Part shown: one piece after another, positions 17,316 through 25,878 of the stretch
Numbering within the stretch: the first letter of the stretch is position 1
How the letters are laid out: each line of letters starts with the position of its first letter
DNA from: Azoarcus sp.
Lineage (GTDB): Bacteria; Pseudomonadota; Gammaproteobacteria; Burkholderiales; Rhodocyclaceae
Length of the DNA: 61,148 nucleotides
Assembly: GCA_030656215.1 (NCBI GenBank)
Contig: JAUSOD010000004.1
Span: 1 to 61,148 of the forward strand
Direction of reading: 5' to 3'
Made by a program: the position numbers and the translations under genes
The notes under the pieces: generated by a model
Database searches by the model: none
Told to the model about the DNA's origin: nothing
What the model saw: only the letters and a program-made list of their open reading frames with translations

Positions 17316-18590
17316 TCAGCCTTCGACAGCCCCGGGGGCAGCCCCGCGCCCTATCGCCGCGGCAATAGCCCGCCGCTCCAGGGTCCAGCCATCGCGCTCT
17401 TCATCAGCGGGGCCATTGCGGTCGAACGAGATCGGCGCGACGGCACGCAGCCCTGCCACCGGCTGGACACTTTCAGCGAACTGCGGCAGCTCGGCTGAGG
17501 AGGACTGCTGCAAGCGGAAGACCATCGCGTTCACATACATGGTGGCGGCGAGGCCGGCGTAGAACGGATTCTGAGCGATGTTGCGATGGGCCATGGTGGC
17601 CGCATCCACCAGCGTTGGAGTGGCCGGGGCGGCGCCTGCTGCCTCCGGCGCCACGGCCGTCGCTGCAAGCGCCGGCGTGCCCGGTGTGGCGACAAGCGCC
17701 GTAGGGGACAGTGCGGGCGTGGTGACCGTGGTCGTATCCGGCTCCGCTTGCGTGACCAGCGCCTCGATGTCCGCCGCCACTGTGGCTGCGGCTGTAGCAA
17801 AGCGCAGCGTCGGCGTGGCCGCAGCAGCAGCATTCAGGACCAGCGCGGAATCGGTGCCTGCCGTGTCGGTCGCGCCTGCGCGCGGCGGTGCGACGACGAC
17901 GGGCTCCGGAGAGGCGACCGCAATTGCGCCCGCCGGGGCCGGGATGAAGGCACTCGGCGGGTCCGCTCCGGCCGTGGGCGGCGTTGTGCCGGCCACAGGG
18001 GCGAAGGCGATTGCGCCCGGCGGAGTCGGGATCAGGGTGCCGGCGGCATCCGCGGCAGACGGGCTTGCCGCAATCGGCAAGGTCGGGGCGAGGATGACGA
18101 CTGCGCCTGACGGGGTCGGAATGAAGGTGATCGCGGGGTCGGCGCCGGCAGCGGGCGGCGCCGGTACCGCCACCGCAATTGCACCGGCCGGGGTCGGGAC
18201 AAACGCGATCGCGCTTTCGCTGCCGTCCGTCGCGGGGGTGAGGGTGAGGATGCCCGGCGCGCTCGCGACGAACGAGAGCGCGTCGTTGATCGTGGCGGCG
18301 GCGGGTCCTGTTGCAATCGGCGCCACCGTCGGTGCAGCGATATCGCTTGTACCCCGCGCACCCGGGATGAAGGTGGCGCCCGTGCTGGCCGTCGCTTGCG
18401 TCTCGAGCAAGCCGTTGGCGTTGTAGGTGAGGGGCGCACGCGGCACCGCACCCAGACTCACGATGACGCTGGGCGTGCTCGGCGCGGACGCTGCGTCTTC
18501 TGCCAACTGCGAAAACCGCTCCCATGTCGGGAGGGCGGAACTTACGAATGGCAGGGAAGACGCCGACACATTCTGGATCGCGGCGATCAA
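17316..18590 (-). CDS. Ala/Pro/Thr-rich repeat protein, unknown function
   Basis: About 424 residues from a TTG at 18590, chosen because AAGGAGG lies 7 bases upstream; an ATG ten codons earlier lacks such a site. A short non-repetitive head (LIAAIQNVSASSLPF) is followed by four imperfect repeats built on F/L-[IV]-P-x-P-x-G-A-[IV] at about residues 128-143, 154-169, 184-198 and 213-228. A long Ala/Thr/Pro region comes next, and then a conserved-looking end (MAHRNIAQNPFYAGLAATMY, VFRLQQSSSAELPQF). No signal peptide or TM is evident. The head and tail look folded, the middle looks like a flexible spacer. The family is not recognised. Confidence 0.6.
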   Translation of the reverse strand: MIAAIQNVSASSLPFVSSALPTWERFSQLAEDAASAPSTPSVIVSLGAVPRAPLTYNANGLLETQATASTGATFIPGARGTSDIAAPTVAPIATGPAAATINDALSFVASAPGILTLTPATDGSESAIAFVPTPAGAIAVAVPAPPAAGADPAITFIPTPSGAVVILAPTLPIAASPSAADAAGTLIPTPPGAIAFAPVAGTTPPTAGADPPSAFIPAPAGAIAVASPEPVVVAPPRAGATDTAGTDSALVLNAAAAATPTLRFATAAATVAADIEALVTQAEPDTTTVTTPALSPTALVATPGTPALAATAVAPEAAGAAPATPTLVDAATMAHRNIAQNPFYAGLAATMYVNAMVFRLQQSSSAELPQFAESVQPVAGLRAVAPISFDRNGPADEERDGWTLERRAIAAAIGRGAAPGAVEG

Positions 18591-18928
18591 GAAGTCCCCT
18601 CCTTCAAGACTGGGCGCCAACGATGACCGTGTGTACGGGAGCGATGACGCGGAGCTTCCATGTTTGGCACATGGCGTGAAACACCACCCGGCTTCACCGA
18701 ATGTGAATCACAAGGCTTTGATGGAATGGGACGGCCCTTGGTTCCGGATCGTGCACGTCCTTGCAGATCCTTGCATTCCGATGCGTAACCGAACGCTGCC
18801 ATCCCCTCGCGCAGGACCACTCCGATTGGCGAGGGCGGGCACAATGAACCAAAAGCAGCGTGCAGCCGTCAGACGACCATTGCCTGTTTTACTGTTTTAC
18901 CTATGTGACCCGCCGGAGGGCCCGAACG
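18591..18928. other. Intergenic region, divergent promoters
   Basis: 338 bp between the starts of the repeat protein (minus) and the small membrane protein (plus). GC content is a little lower than in the flanks. I see no RNA gene, repeat or clear operator. Confidence 0.4.
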
Positions 18929-19192
18929 ATGAATATCGACAAGCGCCAGTTGCCGCAACGAAGCGAATTGCTACAGGTGGCGAATCACTTCTTCTTCGCC
19001 ACCGCGCTGTTGTTCGTCGCGCATCAGAACATGCTGCATGGCGATACGGGTCGAACTCAGCCGCTGTTCGTTGCGCAGGCAAGCAGCCTGCAACCGCAGA
19101 CACCGCCGCCGGGCTTCGACCCGGACGAGATGTCGGTCGAGGAGGTCGACTTGCCGGGCAGCCCCGACGGGCTGTTCGCCCGCAAGCACTAA
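18929..19192 (+). CDS. Small protein with one membrane segment, unknown
   Basis: 87 residues, MNIDKRQLPQRSELLQVANH, then a hydrophobic stretch FFFATALLFVAHQ, a Gln/Pro-rich part (QASSLQPQTPPPGFDPDEM) and an acidic end. GGAGGG lies 8 bases before the ATG, which supports translation. An upstream in-frame start at 18860 is less likely. Convergent with the glycosyltransferase at 19214. No known family recognised. Confidence 0.55.
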   Translation: MNIDKRQLPQRSELLQVANHFFFATALLFVAHQNMLHGDTGRTQPLFVAQASSLQPQTPPPGFDPDEMSVEEVDLPGSPDGLFARKH

Positions 19193-19213
19193 GCGCCAGA
19201 CGACTGCGCTAGC

Positions 19214-20377
19214 CTATGAACCGGTAGCGCGGCGCGCGATGGTCTGCCGATAGAACTGCGCGAGTTGCCTCGCCATGGTGATGTCCGACCAACGGCTCGC
19301 GGTTTGGCGGGCCTGGTCGGCGAGCAGCTGACAGCCCGCGCGGTCGGCGAGCAAGTCGCCGATGACATGCCCGAAGGCCTCGGCGTCGTCCGGCGGAGCG
19401 TGGCAGCCCGGTGCATCGATCAGAATGTCGGCCGTGCCCATCGCCGCCAGCGCGACCACCGGCAGGCCGGAAGCCAGCGCTTCGAGCAGCACGAGGCCCT
19501 GGGTCTCGGTGCGCGAGGAAAAAACGAAGAGATCCGCCGCCGCATAGCAGTCGAGCAGTTCGCGTTCGCGATCGAGATAGCCGATGAAGCGGACCGCATC
19601 GGTGATGCCGAGCCAGGCCGCCTGCTGCCCCAGATCCGACTGTGCCGGCCCTTCGCCCGCGATCAGCAGCAGGACATCGGGGCAACGGCGGCGCGCATGG
19701 ACCAGGGCCTCGAGCAGGAAGCCGATGTTCTTCTCGTGCGCCACCCGGCCGACGAACAGCGCCACCGGCCGATCAGGGCCGATGCCGTGGGCGGTGCGGA
19801 ACGCGGCGCCGTCGCCGCGCGCGAAGCGCGCCAGCGGGATGCCCGTCGGTACCATGGCAAGCGACGAGGTCACGCCATAGGCGGTGAGACGCCCGGCCAT
19901 GGCCGACGAGGGAACCACTACGGCGTCAACCGCGTTGCACTGACGGCGCGAGAAGCGGCGCGCCAGCCCGCGCAACCAGGTCGGGGGCAAGACCGGTACG
20001 TAGTGCTGGAGATACTCTTCGAACAGGGTGTGGTAAGTGACGACAACGGGCAGTTTGTGCGCGCGTGCCGCGGCCACCCCGGCGTAGTGCGCCACGAAGG
20101 GCGTCTGGATATGGATCAGGTCGCAGCCAGCCGCCGCCGCACTCACCGCCTGATGCATACGGCGCCACGACACCAGCCGGTCTTCCGGGTCGTTGGGCAG
20201 CTTGCGCCCGGGGACGCGGACGATGCCGGCACTTTCCGCCTCGTCGTCGTACCGCGGCACCACCAGATCGACCTGGACGTCGTGCCCGGCGAGCGCACTC
20301 CTGAACGTCTGCATCGAGGTGGAAACGCCATTGACCCGCGGAAAGTAGACATCTGAAACCATCAGGACGCGGATCAA
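19214..20377 (-). CDS. Glycosyltransferase family 4 (second of operon)
   Basis: A 387-residue GT-B glycosyltransferase. The N-terminal domain has DVYFPRVNGVSTSMQTFRSA and the C-terminal nucleotide-sugar domain has VALFVGRVAHEKNIGFLLEA and the acidic motif SRTETQGLVLLEALASGLPV. The start is most likely the TTG at 20377, which overlaps the stop of the preceding gene as TTGA; no ATG precedes the core in a sensible place. With its neighbours it forms a GT / metallophosphoesterase / GT operon. Probably transfers a hexose from a nucleotide sugar to a lipid such as diacylglycerol (inference from context). Confidence 0.88.
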   Translation of the reverse strand: MIRVLMVSDVYFPRVNGVSTSMQTFRSALAGHDVQVDLVVPRYDDEAESAGIVRVPGRKLPNDPEDRLVSWRRMHQAVSAAAAGCDLIHIQTPFVAHYAGVAAARAHKLPVVVTYHTLFEEYLQHYVPVLPPTWLRGLARRFSRRQCNAVDAVVVPSSAMAGRLTAYGVTSSLAMVPTGIPLARFARGDGAAFRTAHGIGPDRPVALFVGRVAHEKNIGFLLEALVHARRRCPDVLLLIAGEGPAQSDLGQQAAWLGITDAVRFIGYLDRERELLDCYAAADLFVFSSRTETQGLVLLEALASGLPVVALAAMGTADILIDAPGCHAPPDDAEAFGHVIGDLLADRAGCQLLADQARQTASRWSDITMARQLAQFYRQTIARRATGS

Positions 20378-21204
20378 GCGCTGGCACTCCCGGTAACGTT
20401 TCCTACCGCATTGCCCTGCACCGGCGCGGATTCGTCCGCGACCACAGGGGCACGTTTGCGGGATGGATCCGCGCCCCAATGCACCACCTCGATACGTCCG
20501 TCGAGATGCTCGACGATTGCGCTGCAGGTATCGACCCAGTCGCCGCAATTCAGGTAACGAACCTTGCCGATGCAGCGATCGGCGGCCCAGTGGATGTGAC
20601 CGCAGATCACGCCATCCATGTTGCGCTGGTCGGCGGCATGGGCTACCGCGTCCTCGAAGTCGAAGATGAAGCTCACCGCCTTCTTGACCTTCTGTTTGGC
20701 AAAACCGGCCAACGACCAGTAGCCGGGGATGCGCAGCAGTCGGCGGATACGTGACAACTGGATGTTGATCCGCACCAGTGCGTTGTAGGCAACGTCGCCG
20801 AGCACCGCGACCCAGCGGTGATGGCGCGTGACCTGGTCGTATTCGTCACCGTGGATCAGCCAGTAACGGCAGCCATCGGCGGTTTCGTGCACCCACTCGG
20901 ACTCGACCCGGATGTCGCCGAAGGCAACACCGGCGTACTCGCGCAGCACTTCGTCGTGATTGCCCGGAATGAAGAACACCTTGCCGCCGTGGCGCGCCCG
21001 ACGGAGCACCTTCTGGATCACGGTGTTCTGGACCTGCGTCCATTGGATGCTGCGATTCATCGCCCAGAAGTCGATGATGTCGCCGAGCAAGTAGAGATAT
21101 TCGGACTCGTACACCTTCAGGAAGTCGAGCAGGCGCTCGGCCTGGCAGGCCCGTGTGCCAAGGTGGACATCGGAGATGAAAATGGCACGCACATGCTGGG
21201 TCAA
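20374..21204 (-). CDS. Metallophosphoesterase, LpxH/PlcP-like
   Basis: A 276-residue calcineurin-type phosphoesterase. Metal-binding motifs are complete: SDVHLG (D12, H14), LGDIIDFW (D42), GNHDE (N82, H83), LIHGDEYD and GHIHWA. The family is annotated UDP-2,3-diacylglucosamine diphosphatase-like and includes PlcP, the phospholipase C that releases diacylglycerol from phospholipids during phosphate starvation in rhizobia and marine alphaproteobacteria. A position between two lipid-type glycosyltransferases favours the PlcP role over lipid A synthesis. It begins 2 bases after the first GT ends and overlaps the second by 4 bases. Confidence 0.85.
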   Translation of the reverse strand: MTQHVRAIFISDVHLGTRACQAERLLDFLKVYESEYLYLLGDIIDFWAMNRSIQWTQVQNTVIQKVLRRARHGGKVFFIPGNHDEVLREYAGVAFGDIRVESEWVHETADGCRYWLIHGDEYDQVTRHHRWVAVLGDVAYNALVRINIQLSRIRRLLRIPGYWSLAGFAKQKVKKAVSFIFDFEDAVAHAADQRNMDGVICGHIHWAADRCIGKVRYLNCGDWVDTCSAIVEHLDGRIEVVHWGADPSRKRAPVVADESAPVQGNAVGNVTGSASA

Positions 21205-21206
21205 GC

Positions 21207-22385
21207 TCAGACCCTCCCCGAAAACGCGGACGACAGCATCGGCGCGGCCACCCTGTCGGCACGCCAGGCGCGGGTCAGGGCATCGGCAAAACTGTCGTTT
21301 ACGCGCGCCCAGTCGATCCGCTCGGCGGTACGGCGCGCAGCCTGACCGAGATCGACCCGCAGGGCATCGGCACAGGCCAGTTGCAGCGCACGTTCGATGA
21401 ATGCGCTCTCGTCGCCGGAACGCACCACGGCCCCGTTGTCGAGATCGCGCATGTGCTCTGCTGCCGCCGCGTAGGCGTAGGCCACCACGCCAAGCCCGCT
21501 CGCCATGGCCTCGAGGGTGACGTTGCCGAAGGTCTCGGTCAGGCTCGGAAACAGGAACAGGTCGGCCGATGCGTAGTGGGCGGCAAGGTCCTCGCCATGG
21601 CGCATGCCCGCCAGCACCACGTCGGGTTGCTCGCGCGCGATCGCCTCGCGCATGGGACCGTCACCGACCACGACCATGCGTGCTTCCGGGCGATGGGCGC
21701 GGATCGCGGCGAACGCGCGCAGCGCCAGCCCGAGGTTTTTCTCCGGCGCCACCCGGCCGACGCAGATCACGGCCAGCCCGTGCGGCGATACGCCCCACTG
21801 GCGGCGCAAGGCCTGACTGCGGTGCGCGGGCGAGAACAGGGTGGTATCGACCCCGCGCGAGATCACCTCGACCCGGGCGTAGCCTTGCGCGGTGAGGATC
21901 CCGGCCAGCTCGGCGGTCGGGACGTAGGTAGCGGCGGTACGGTTATGGAAGCGACGCAGGTAGGCGGCGACCGGCTGGCGCAGCCAACCCACGCCGTAGT
22001 GCGTGCTGTAGTGGTCGAAGTTGGTGTGGAAGTCCGAGGTCACCGGCAGCCGCAGCTTCTTCGCCGCGCTCACCGCGGTCCACCCCAGCGGCCCCTCGGT
22101 GGCGACATGCACCAGATCCGGCCGCTGGCGCGACCATTCGCGTATCAGCCGCGCGCGCGCCGGCAGACCGAGCTTGAGTCCGTCGTAGCGCGGCAGCTGC
22201 AAGCCACGCGACAGCACTTCCTCCAGCCCGCCCGCGGAAATCGCGGTGTCGGTCGGGGTCTGCCGCGGCCGCACGAGCTGTACCCGATGGCCACGCTGGA
22301 TCAGGCCGTCGACCATGCGTGCAAGCGTCATCGCCACGCCATTGACTTCAGGCGGCCAGGTTTCGGTCACCAGCGCAATGCGCAT
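21207..22385 (-). CDS. Glycosyltransferase family 4 (first of operon)
   Basis: A 392-residue GT-B enzyme beginning MRIALVTETWPPEVNGVAMT; an ATG 16 codons earlier (22433) has no better ribosome site. Motifs: SDFHTNFDHYSTHYGVGWLR in the acceptor domain, VICVGRVAPEKNLGLALRAF and SLTETFGNVTLEAMASGLGV in the donor domain. It resembles Agt-type and mannosyl/glucosyl transferases that glycosylate diacylglycerol. It is the first gene of a three-gene operon with two tight junctions. A Pho-box-like array lies upstream. Confidence 0.88.
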   Translation of the reverse strand: MRIALVTETWPPEVNGVAMTLARMVDGLIQRGHRVQLVRPRQTPTDTAISAGGLEEVLSRGLQLPRYDGLKLGLPARARLIREWSRQRPDLVHVATEGPLGWTAVSAAKKLRLPVTSDFHTNFDHYSTHYGVGWLRQPVAAYLRRFHNRTAATYVPTAELAGILTAQGYARVEVISRGVDTTLFSPAHRSQALRRQWGVSPHGLAVICVGRVAPEKNLGLALRAFAAIRAHRPEARMVVVGDGPMREAIAREQPDVVLAGMRHGEDLAAHYASADLFLFPSLTETFGNVTLEAMASGLGVVAYAYAAAAEHMRDLDNGAVVRSGDESAFIERALQLACADALRVDLGQAARRTAERIDWARVNDSFADALTRAWRADRVAAPMLSSAFSGRV

Positions 22386-22457
22386 CCGGCTGTCCTGGCA
22401 CAACTCCTCGGTGGTGAAATCGAGCGTTCTCATGCCGCCGCAGCTTAGGCGGCAATC

Positions 22458-22497
22458 AAGACATGACTGTGACGTACCGGTTGCAGCGCGATGACGC
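22458..22497 (-). promoter_or_regulatory. Possible Pho box array upstream of the glycolipid operon
   Basis: Read on the minus strand there are four 7-mers spaced every 11 bp: GCGTCAT, CTGCAAC, ACGTCAC and ATGTCTT. PhoB sites are 7-bp direct repeats (consensus CTGTCAT) separated by 4 bp. Matches are 5, 4, 4 and 5 of 7, so the periodicity is right but each unit is weak. The array ends about 70 bp before the chosen start. Confidence 0.35.
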
Positions 22498-22639
22498 GAG
22501 CCCTATACAGCGTTTCAACGAAAGTCCCGGCACGCGCCTGGTCACGGTGGCGAGACCGGGTTTCAGGTCGGCCGCGGGCGTCCTATATTGTGAATATGGC
22601 ATCTGCCTCCGATGACACGCTTGAACCGGGGAGAAGATC

Positions 22640-22963
22640 ATGGTCGTCGTGGTATTCCGTACCTGGCTGAAAGCCGGGATCGACGAGCAGACACTGACAG
22701 CGATCGGCGAGCGGATGTACGAGATCGCCACCGCCATGCCCGGATTCATTTCCTACAAGGATTTCGCCGCGGCCGACGGCGAGAACGTCTCGATCGTCGA
22801 GTTCGAATCACCAGAAACACTCCTGGCATGGCGCAATCACCCCGAGCACATTGCGGTTCAGGAGCAAGGACGGACGACATTTTTCGCCGACTACCAGGTC
22901 CAGGTGTGCGCGCCGATTCGCAGCTACCGCTTTGCCGGCGGCGTGCGCCAGGACCTGGGCTGA
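22640..22963 (+). CDS. Antibiotic biosynthesis monooxygenase (ABM)-domain protein
   Basis: A 107-residue ferredoxin-fold protein: VVVVFRTWLKAGIDEQTLT, then MPGFISYKDFAAADGENVSI, VEFESPETLLAWRNHPEH and FFADYQVQVC. These are the usual ABM-domain landmarks (PGF.S....A.DGE...I.EF.S.E....W..HPEH). Such proteins act as small cofactorless monooxygenases or haem/quinone-handling enzymes; many have unknown substrates. GGGGAG precedes the ATG. Its stop lies 6 bases before the STAND NTPase gene, so the two are probably co-transcribed. Confidence 0.87.
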   Translation: MVVVVFRTWLKAGIDEQTLTAIGERMYEIATAMPGFISYKDFAAADGENVSIVEFESPETLLAWRNHPEHIAVQEQGRTTFFADYQVQVCAPIRSYRFAGGVRQDLG

Positions 22964-22969
22964 CAAAAC

Positions 22970-25819
22970 ATGGACGCAAACCAGCCGCTGCACCTGAAGA
23001 TCTTCCTCTCGTCGCCGGGTGACGTGGTCGAGGAGCGCGAATTGGCGCGCAAAGTCATCCAGGCCCTGCCGCGCAGCGCGGCCTATCGCGGCAAGGTCAC
23101 CACCGATGTGATCGCCTACGACGATCCCGATGCGCCGTCGCCGATGCCGGCGGGGGTCAACCCACAGGTGTCGGTGGATCGATACAAAGGCCCCGCGGGA
23201 CAGTGCGACCTCACCGTGGTGCTTCTGTGGAGCCGCCTGGGTACCCCCGTTTCGGCCGAGATCGTGCGTCATGACGGCAGTCGCTACGAATCGGGCACGG
23301 TATCCGAATACGAGAACGCCCTTGCCGCGGGCAAGGACGTGTGGCTGTTCAAGCGCACCGAGAAGCCGCGATTCGACATCGACCTCGACGACAAGGCGAT
23401 TGCGGAACTCAAGGCGCAGTACCGGGCGGTCGGTGATTTTTTCGGCCGCCTGAGCAATGCCGATGGCTCGGCCGCCGGCGGTCGACACGAGTACGCCACG
23501 CCGCAGGAATTCGAAGCCCTGTTCGGCAAGCTGCTCGAGGCCTACTTCACCGCCCGCCTTGACAGCATCCCCGCTGCAGCCGAAGCGTCCGCCCGGGCAA
23601 AGGCGGGTACCGATGAGGCTCCATTTCTGATGCCGGACCACGACCGCGACCACGACATCGTCGGCCGCGAGGCACTGGTCCGACAACTGCGGGAGCGGGT
23701 GCTGGGGGGCAAAAGCCAGAGCCTGGTGTTCCTGCCCGGCATCGGGAAGACGGCAATCGCCCAGGAGTTGCTGGCGGATCGCCCCGCCATTCTCGAGCGT
23801 TTTGACGGCGTACTATGGGCGAACCTCGGTCGCCAGCCCCAGGTCGGCGAGCAACTGCAGCGCTGGGCCTCGGCGCTCCATGTGCCCGACGAACGCAAGG
23901 CCAGCCTGGCCAGCATCGACGATTGGAAAGCCACGGTCAAGGACGCCATTGGCGCCCGTCGCATGCTGGTGGTGCTCGACGACGTGTGGCAGAAGAAAGC
24001 CGCGCGGGAGTTCATGCATCTGGTGCCCAACGGGGTGTTCATCATCACCACCCGCCTCAAGGATGTCGGCCTCATGCTGGGCGATCCCGAACTGGTGCCC
24101 GAACTCGACTCCGAAACCGGCCTCAGGCTGTTGACCGATATTGCCCCGAAGGCAGTCGCCTTCGACGCAGAGGGGGCAAGCAACCTGGTGAGCGCGGTCT
24201 ATGGCCTGCCGCTGGCCCTGGTGCTGATCGGCAAATACCTGCGCCGAGAATCCGCCGACGTCGATCCCGACCGCATGGCCAGCGCCTTCCAGATCGTCGC
24301 CGAGGCTGGGCAACGGCTGGAACTCAACCCGAGCGAGGAGGACGGCTCGCGCTCGCTGGCCGAGATCATCGAGATCAGCTTCACCGCCTTGCGGTCCGAC
24401 GAGGCGCGGCGCGCCCTGCTTGCGCTGTCCATCTTCCGCCCCAAACCCGACACCTTTTCCAAGGAGATCGCGCTCCGGGTGGCCGAGGCCGAGCCCGCCG
24501 TCCTGTACGACCTGAGCGACATCGGCCTGATCGAGCACTACGGCCAAGGCGAATACACCATGCACCGGGTGATCGCCGAATACGCCCGCACCAAGCTGCC
24601 GCTGACCGAATCGCAGAACCTGCATCACAAGGCGCTCGACTATTATTCGCGCAAACTGCAGCAGGATATAGACGACAACCCGGTGGCCTACCTGGGCTGG
24701 TACCGCTACGAGCAGACCGACTGGCAAGCCACCAAGGACGCCTGGCTCTACCACCTGGCCCACACCGGCAACGCGGTCACCGGGGTGCTCGCCTTCCTGC
24801 GGGTCTATTTCGATGCCTTCTGGTGGTGGGGCTATTACCAGCGCTTCCCGTTCTGCGAGCGCCTGCTGCTCGAATGGCGCCAGCGCCGCAGCGTGGATCC
24901 ACGGGTCAAGCACGGCCTTGAACTGGTCGCCACGTTCCAGGAGGCCTATCCGGAAGGCCATGAAAAGGCGGCCAAGGGCAACTGGCCCGAAGTCGAACGC
25001 AGCCTGACCAAGCTCCGGCAGAGTCTCGGCCTGGAGGGGGAGGCGGCGAATATCAGCGACCCGGACGCGCGCCGGGTACGGGGCTTCACCGACTTTCTGC
25101 TCGCCGAGGCCCACGGCTACGGCCGCAACGACCGCGACGCCGCGCTCAAGCGCTACACAACCGCCCACGATCTGTTCCAGCGCGATGGCGACCTGTGGGT
25201 GGCGGCCTGGATCTGGTTCTACGTCGGCCAGTATCTGCTCGACCAGGGCGAGCCGGCGCTTGCCGGCGACTATGCCGTGCGTGCGCTGGAAGAGGCCGGC
25301 AGCGCGGCCGGTGGCGAGGACGCCCCGCTCGAGGAGCGCGACACCGAACTGCTCGCCAACAACTTCCGCCTGCTCGGCGATGTGGCCCTGGCCGCGGGAA
25401 ACCTGCACGCGGCGCTGCCGCAATACTGCCGCGCCGCCTTCTACGCCTATGCCTTCCAGGCCATTCCGGAACCGGCCGACAGCTACACCATGGCCTTCTA
25501 CGGCGAAATCACCGGCCGTATCGCCGATCGCGCTCTCGCCCTGGCCGCCACCGATGCTACAGCCAGCCACGCACTGTGCCAGCACCTCCAGGACTACTGG
25601 CAAGCCTACTGGGCGCGTCATTCGCGCCCGTCGACCGACACGCTGCAGGCTGCACTGGCCGTGCCAGACCCCGCCGCCATCGCCGCGGCGATCTTCCCGC
25701 CCGCGCTGAGCGGGGATGTGCTCGCCGGCGCAGCGGATTACGCGCGCGAGGTCAAAGCCATCATCGCTCCGCTGGAGCAGGCCCTGGACGAATATTCTGC
25801 CCCTCTCGACGGGAGGTGA
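22970..25819 (+). CDS. DUF4062-NB-ARC (STAND) NTPase, possible defence protein
   Basis: A 949-residue signalling ATPase. Residues 8-195: a DUF4062-type domain (LKIFLSSPGDVVEERELA). Residues about 230-480: NB-ARC module with P-loop FLPGIGKT (K260, T261), Walker B RMLVVLDDVW (D337-D338), VFIITTRL and the GLPLALVLIG motif. A winged-helix part follows (DIGLIEHYGQGEYTMHRVIA). The C-terminal half is alpha-helical and TPR-like, a probable sensor. The first P-loop glycine is replaced by Phe. STAND proteins oligomerise on ligand binding, and many bacterial ones are anti-phage systems; DUF4062 is a recurrent N-terminal partner. The defence role is inference. No TM segment. Confidence 0.85.
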   Translation: MDANQPLHLKIFLSSPGDVVEERELARKVIQALPRSAAYRGKVTTDVIAYDDPDAPSPMPAGVNPQVSVDRYKGPAGQCDLTVVLLWSRLGTPVSAEIVRHDGSRYESGTVSEYENALAAGKDVWLFKRTEKPRFDIDLDDKAIAELKAQYRAVGDFFGRLSNADGSAAGGRHEYATPQEFEALFGKLLEAYFTARLDSIPAAAEASARAKAGTDEAPFLMPDHDRDHDIVGREALVRQLRERVLGGKSQSLVFLPGIGKTAIAQELLADRPAILERFDGVLWANLGRQPQVGEQLQRWASALHVPDERKASLASIDDWKATVKDAIGARRMLVVLDDVWQKKAAREFMHLVPNGVFIITTRLKDVGLMLGDPELVPELDSETGLRLLTDIAPKAVAFDAEGASNLVSAVYGLPLALVLIGKYLRRESADVDPDRMASAFQIVAEAGQRLELNPSEEDGSRSLAEIIEISFTALRSDEARRALLALSIFRPKPDTFSKEIALRVAEAEPAVLYDLSDIGLIEHYGQGEYTMHRVIAEYARTKLPLTESQNLHHKALDYYSRKLQQDIDDNPVAYLGWYRYEQTDWQATKDAWLYHLAHTGNAVTGVLAFLRVYFDAFWWWGYYQRFPFCERLLLEWRQRRSVDPRVKHGLELVATFQEAYPEGHEKAAKGNWPEVERSLTKLRQSLGLEGEAANISDPDARRVRGFTDFLLAEAHGYGRNDRDAALKRYTTAHDLFQRDGDLWVAAWIWFYVGQYLLDQGEPALAGDYAVRALEEAGSAAGGEDAPLEERDTELLANNFRLLGDVALAAGNLHAALPQYCRAAFYAYAFQAIPEPADSYTMAFYGEITGRIADRALALAATDATASHALCQHLQDYWQAYWARHSRPSTDTLQAALAVPDPAAIAAAIFPPALSGDVLAGAADYAREVKAIIAPLEQALDEYSAPLDGR

Positions 25820-25878
25820 GCACACGGCTCAGCGCGGCATGCAGGTCGCTGACGACGCGCTCGATCATGAGCGTCCTT

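Noticed and set aside
20374-21204. Naming the phosphoesterase lpxH
   Set aside because: Motifs fit the broad family, but context with two glycosyltransferases favours a PlcP-like role; sequence alone does not decide.
23813-25825. A 670-codon minus-strand frame opposite the STAND NTPase
   Set aside because: Antisense shadow; the plus-strand gene has complete NB-ARC motifs.
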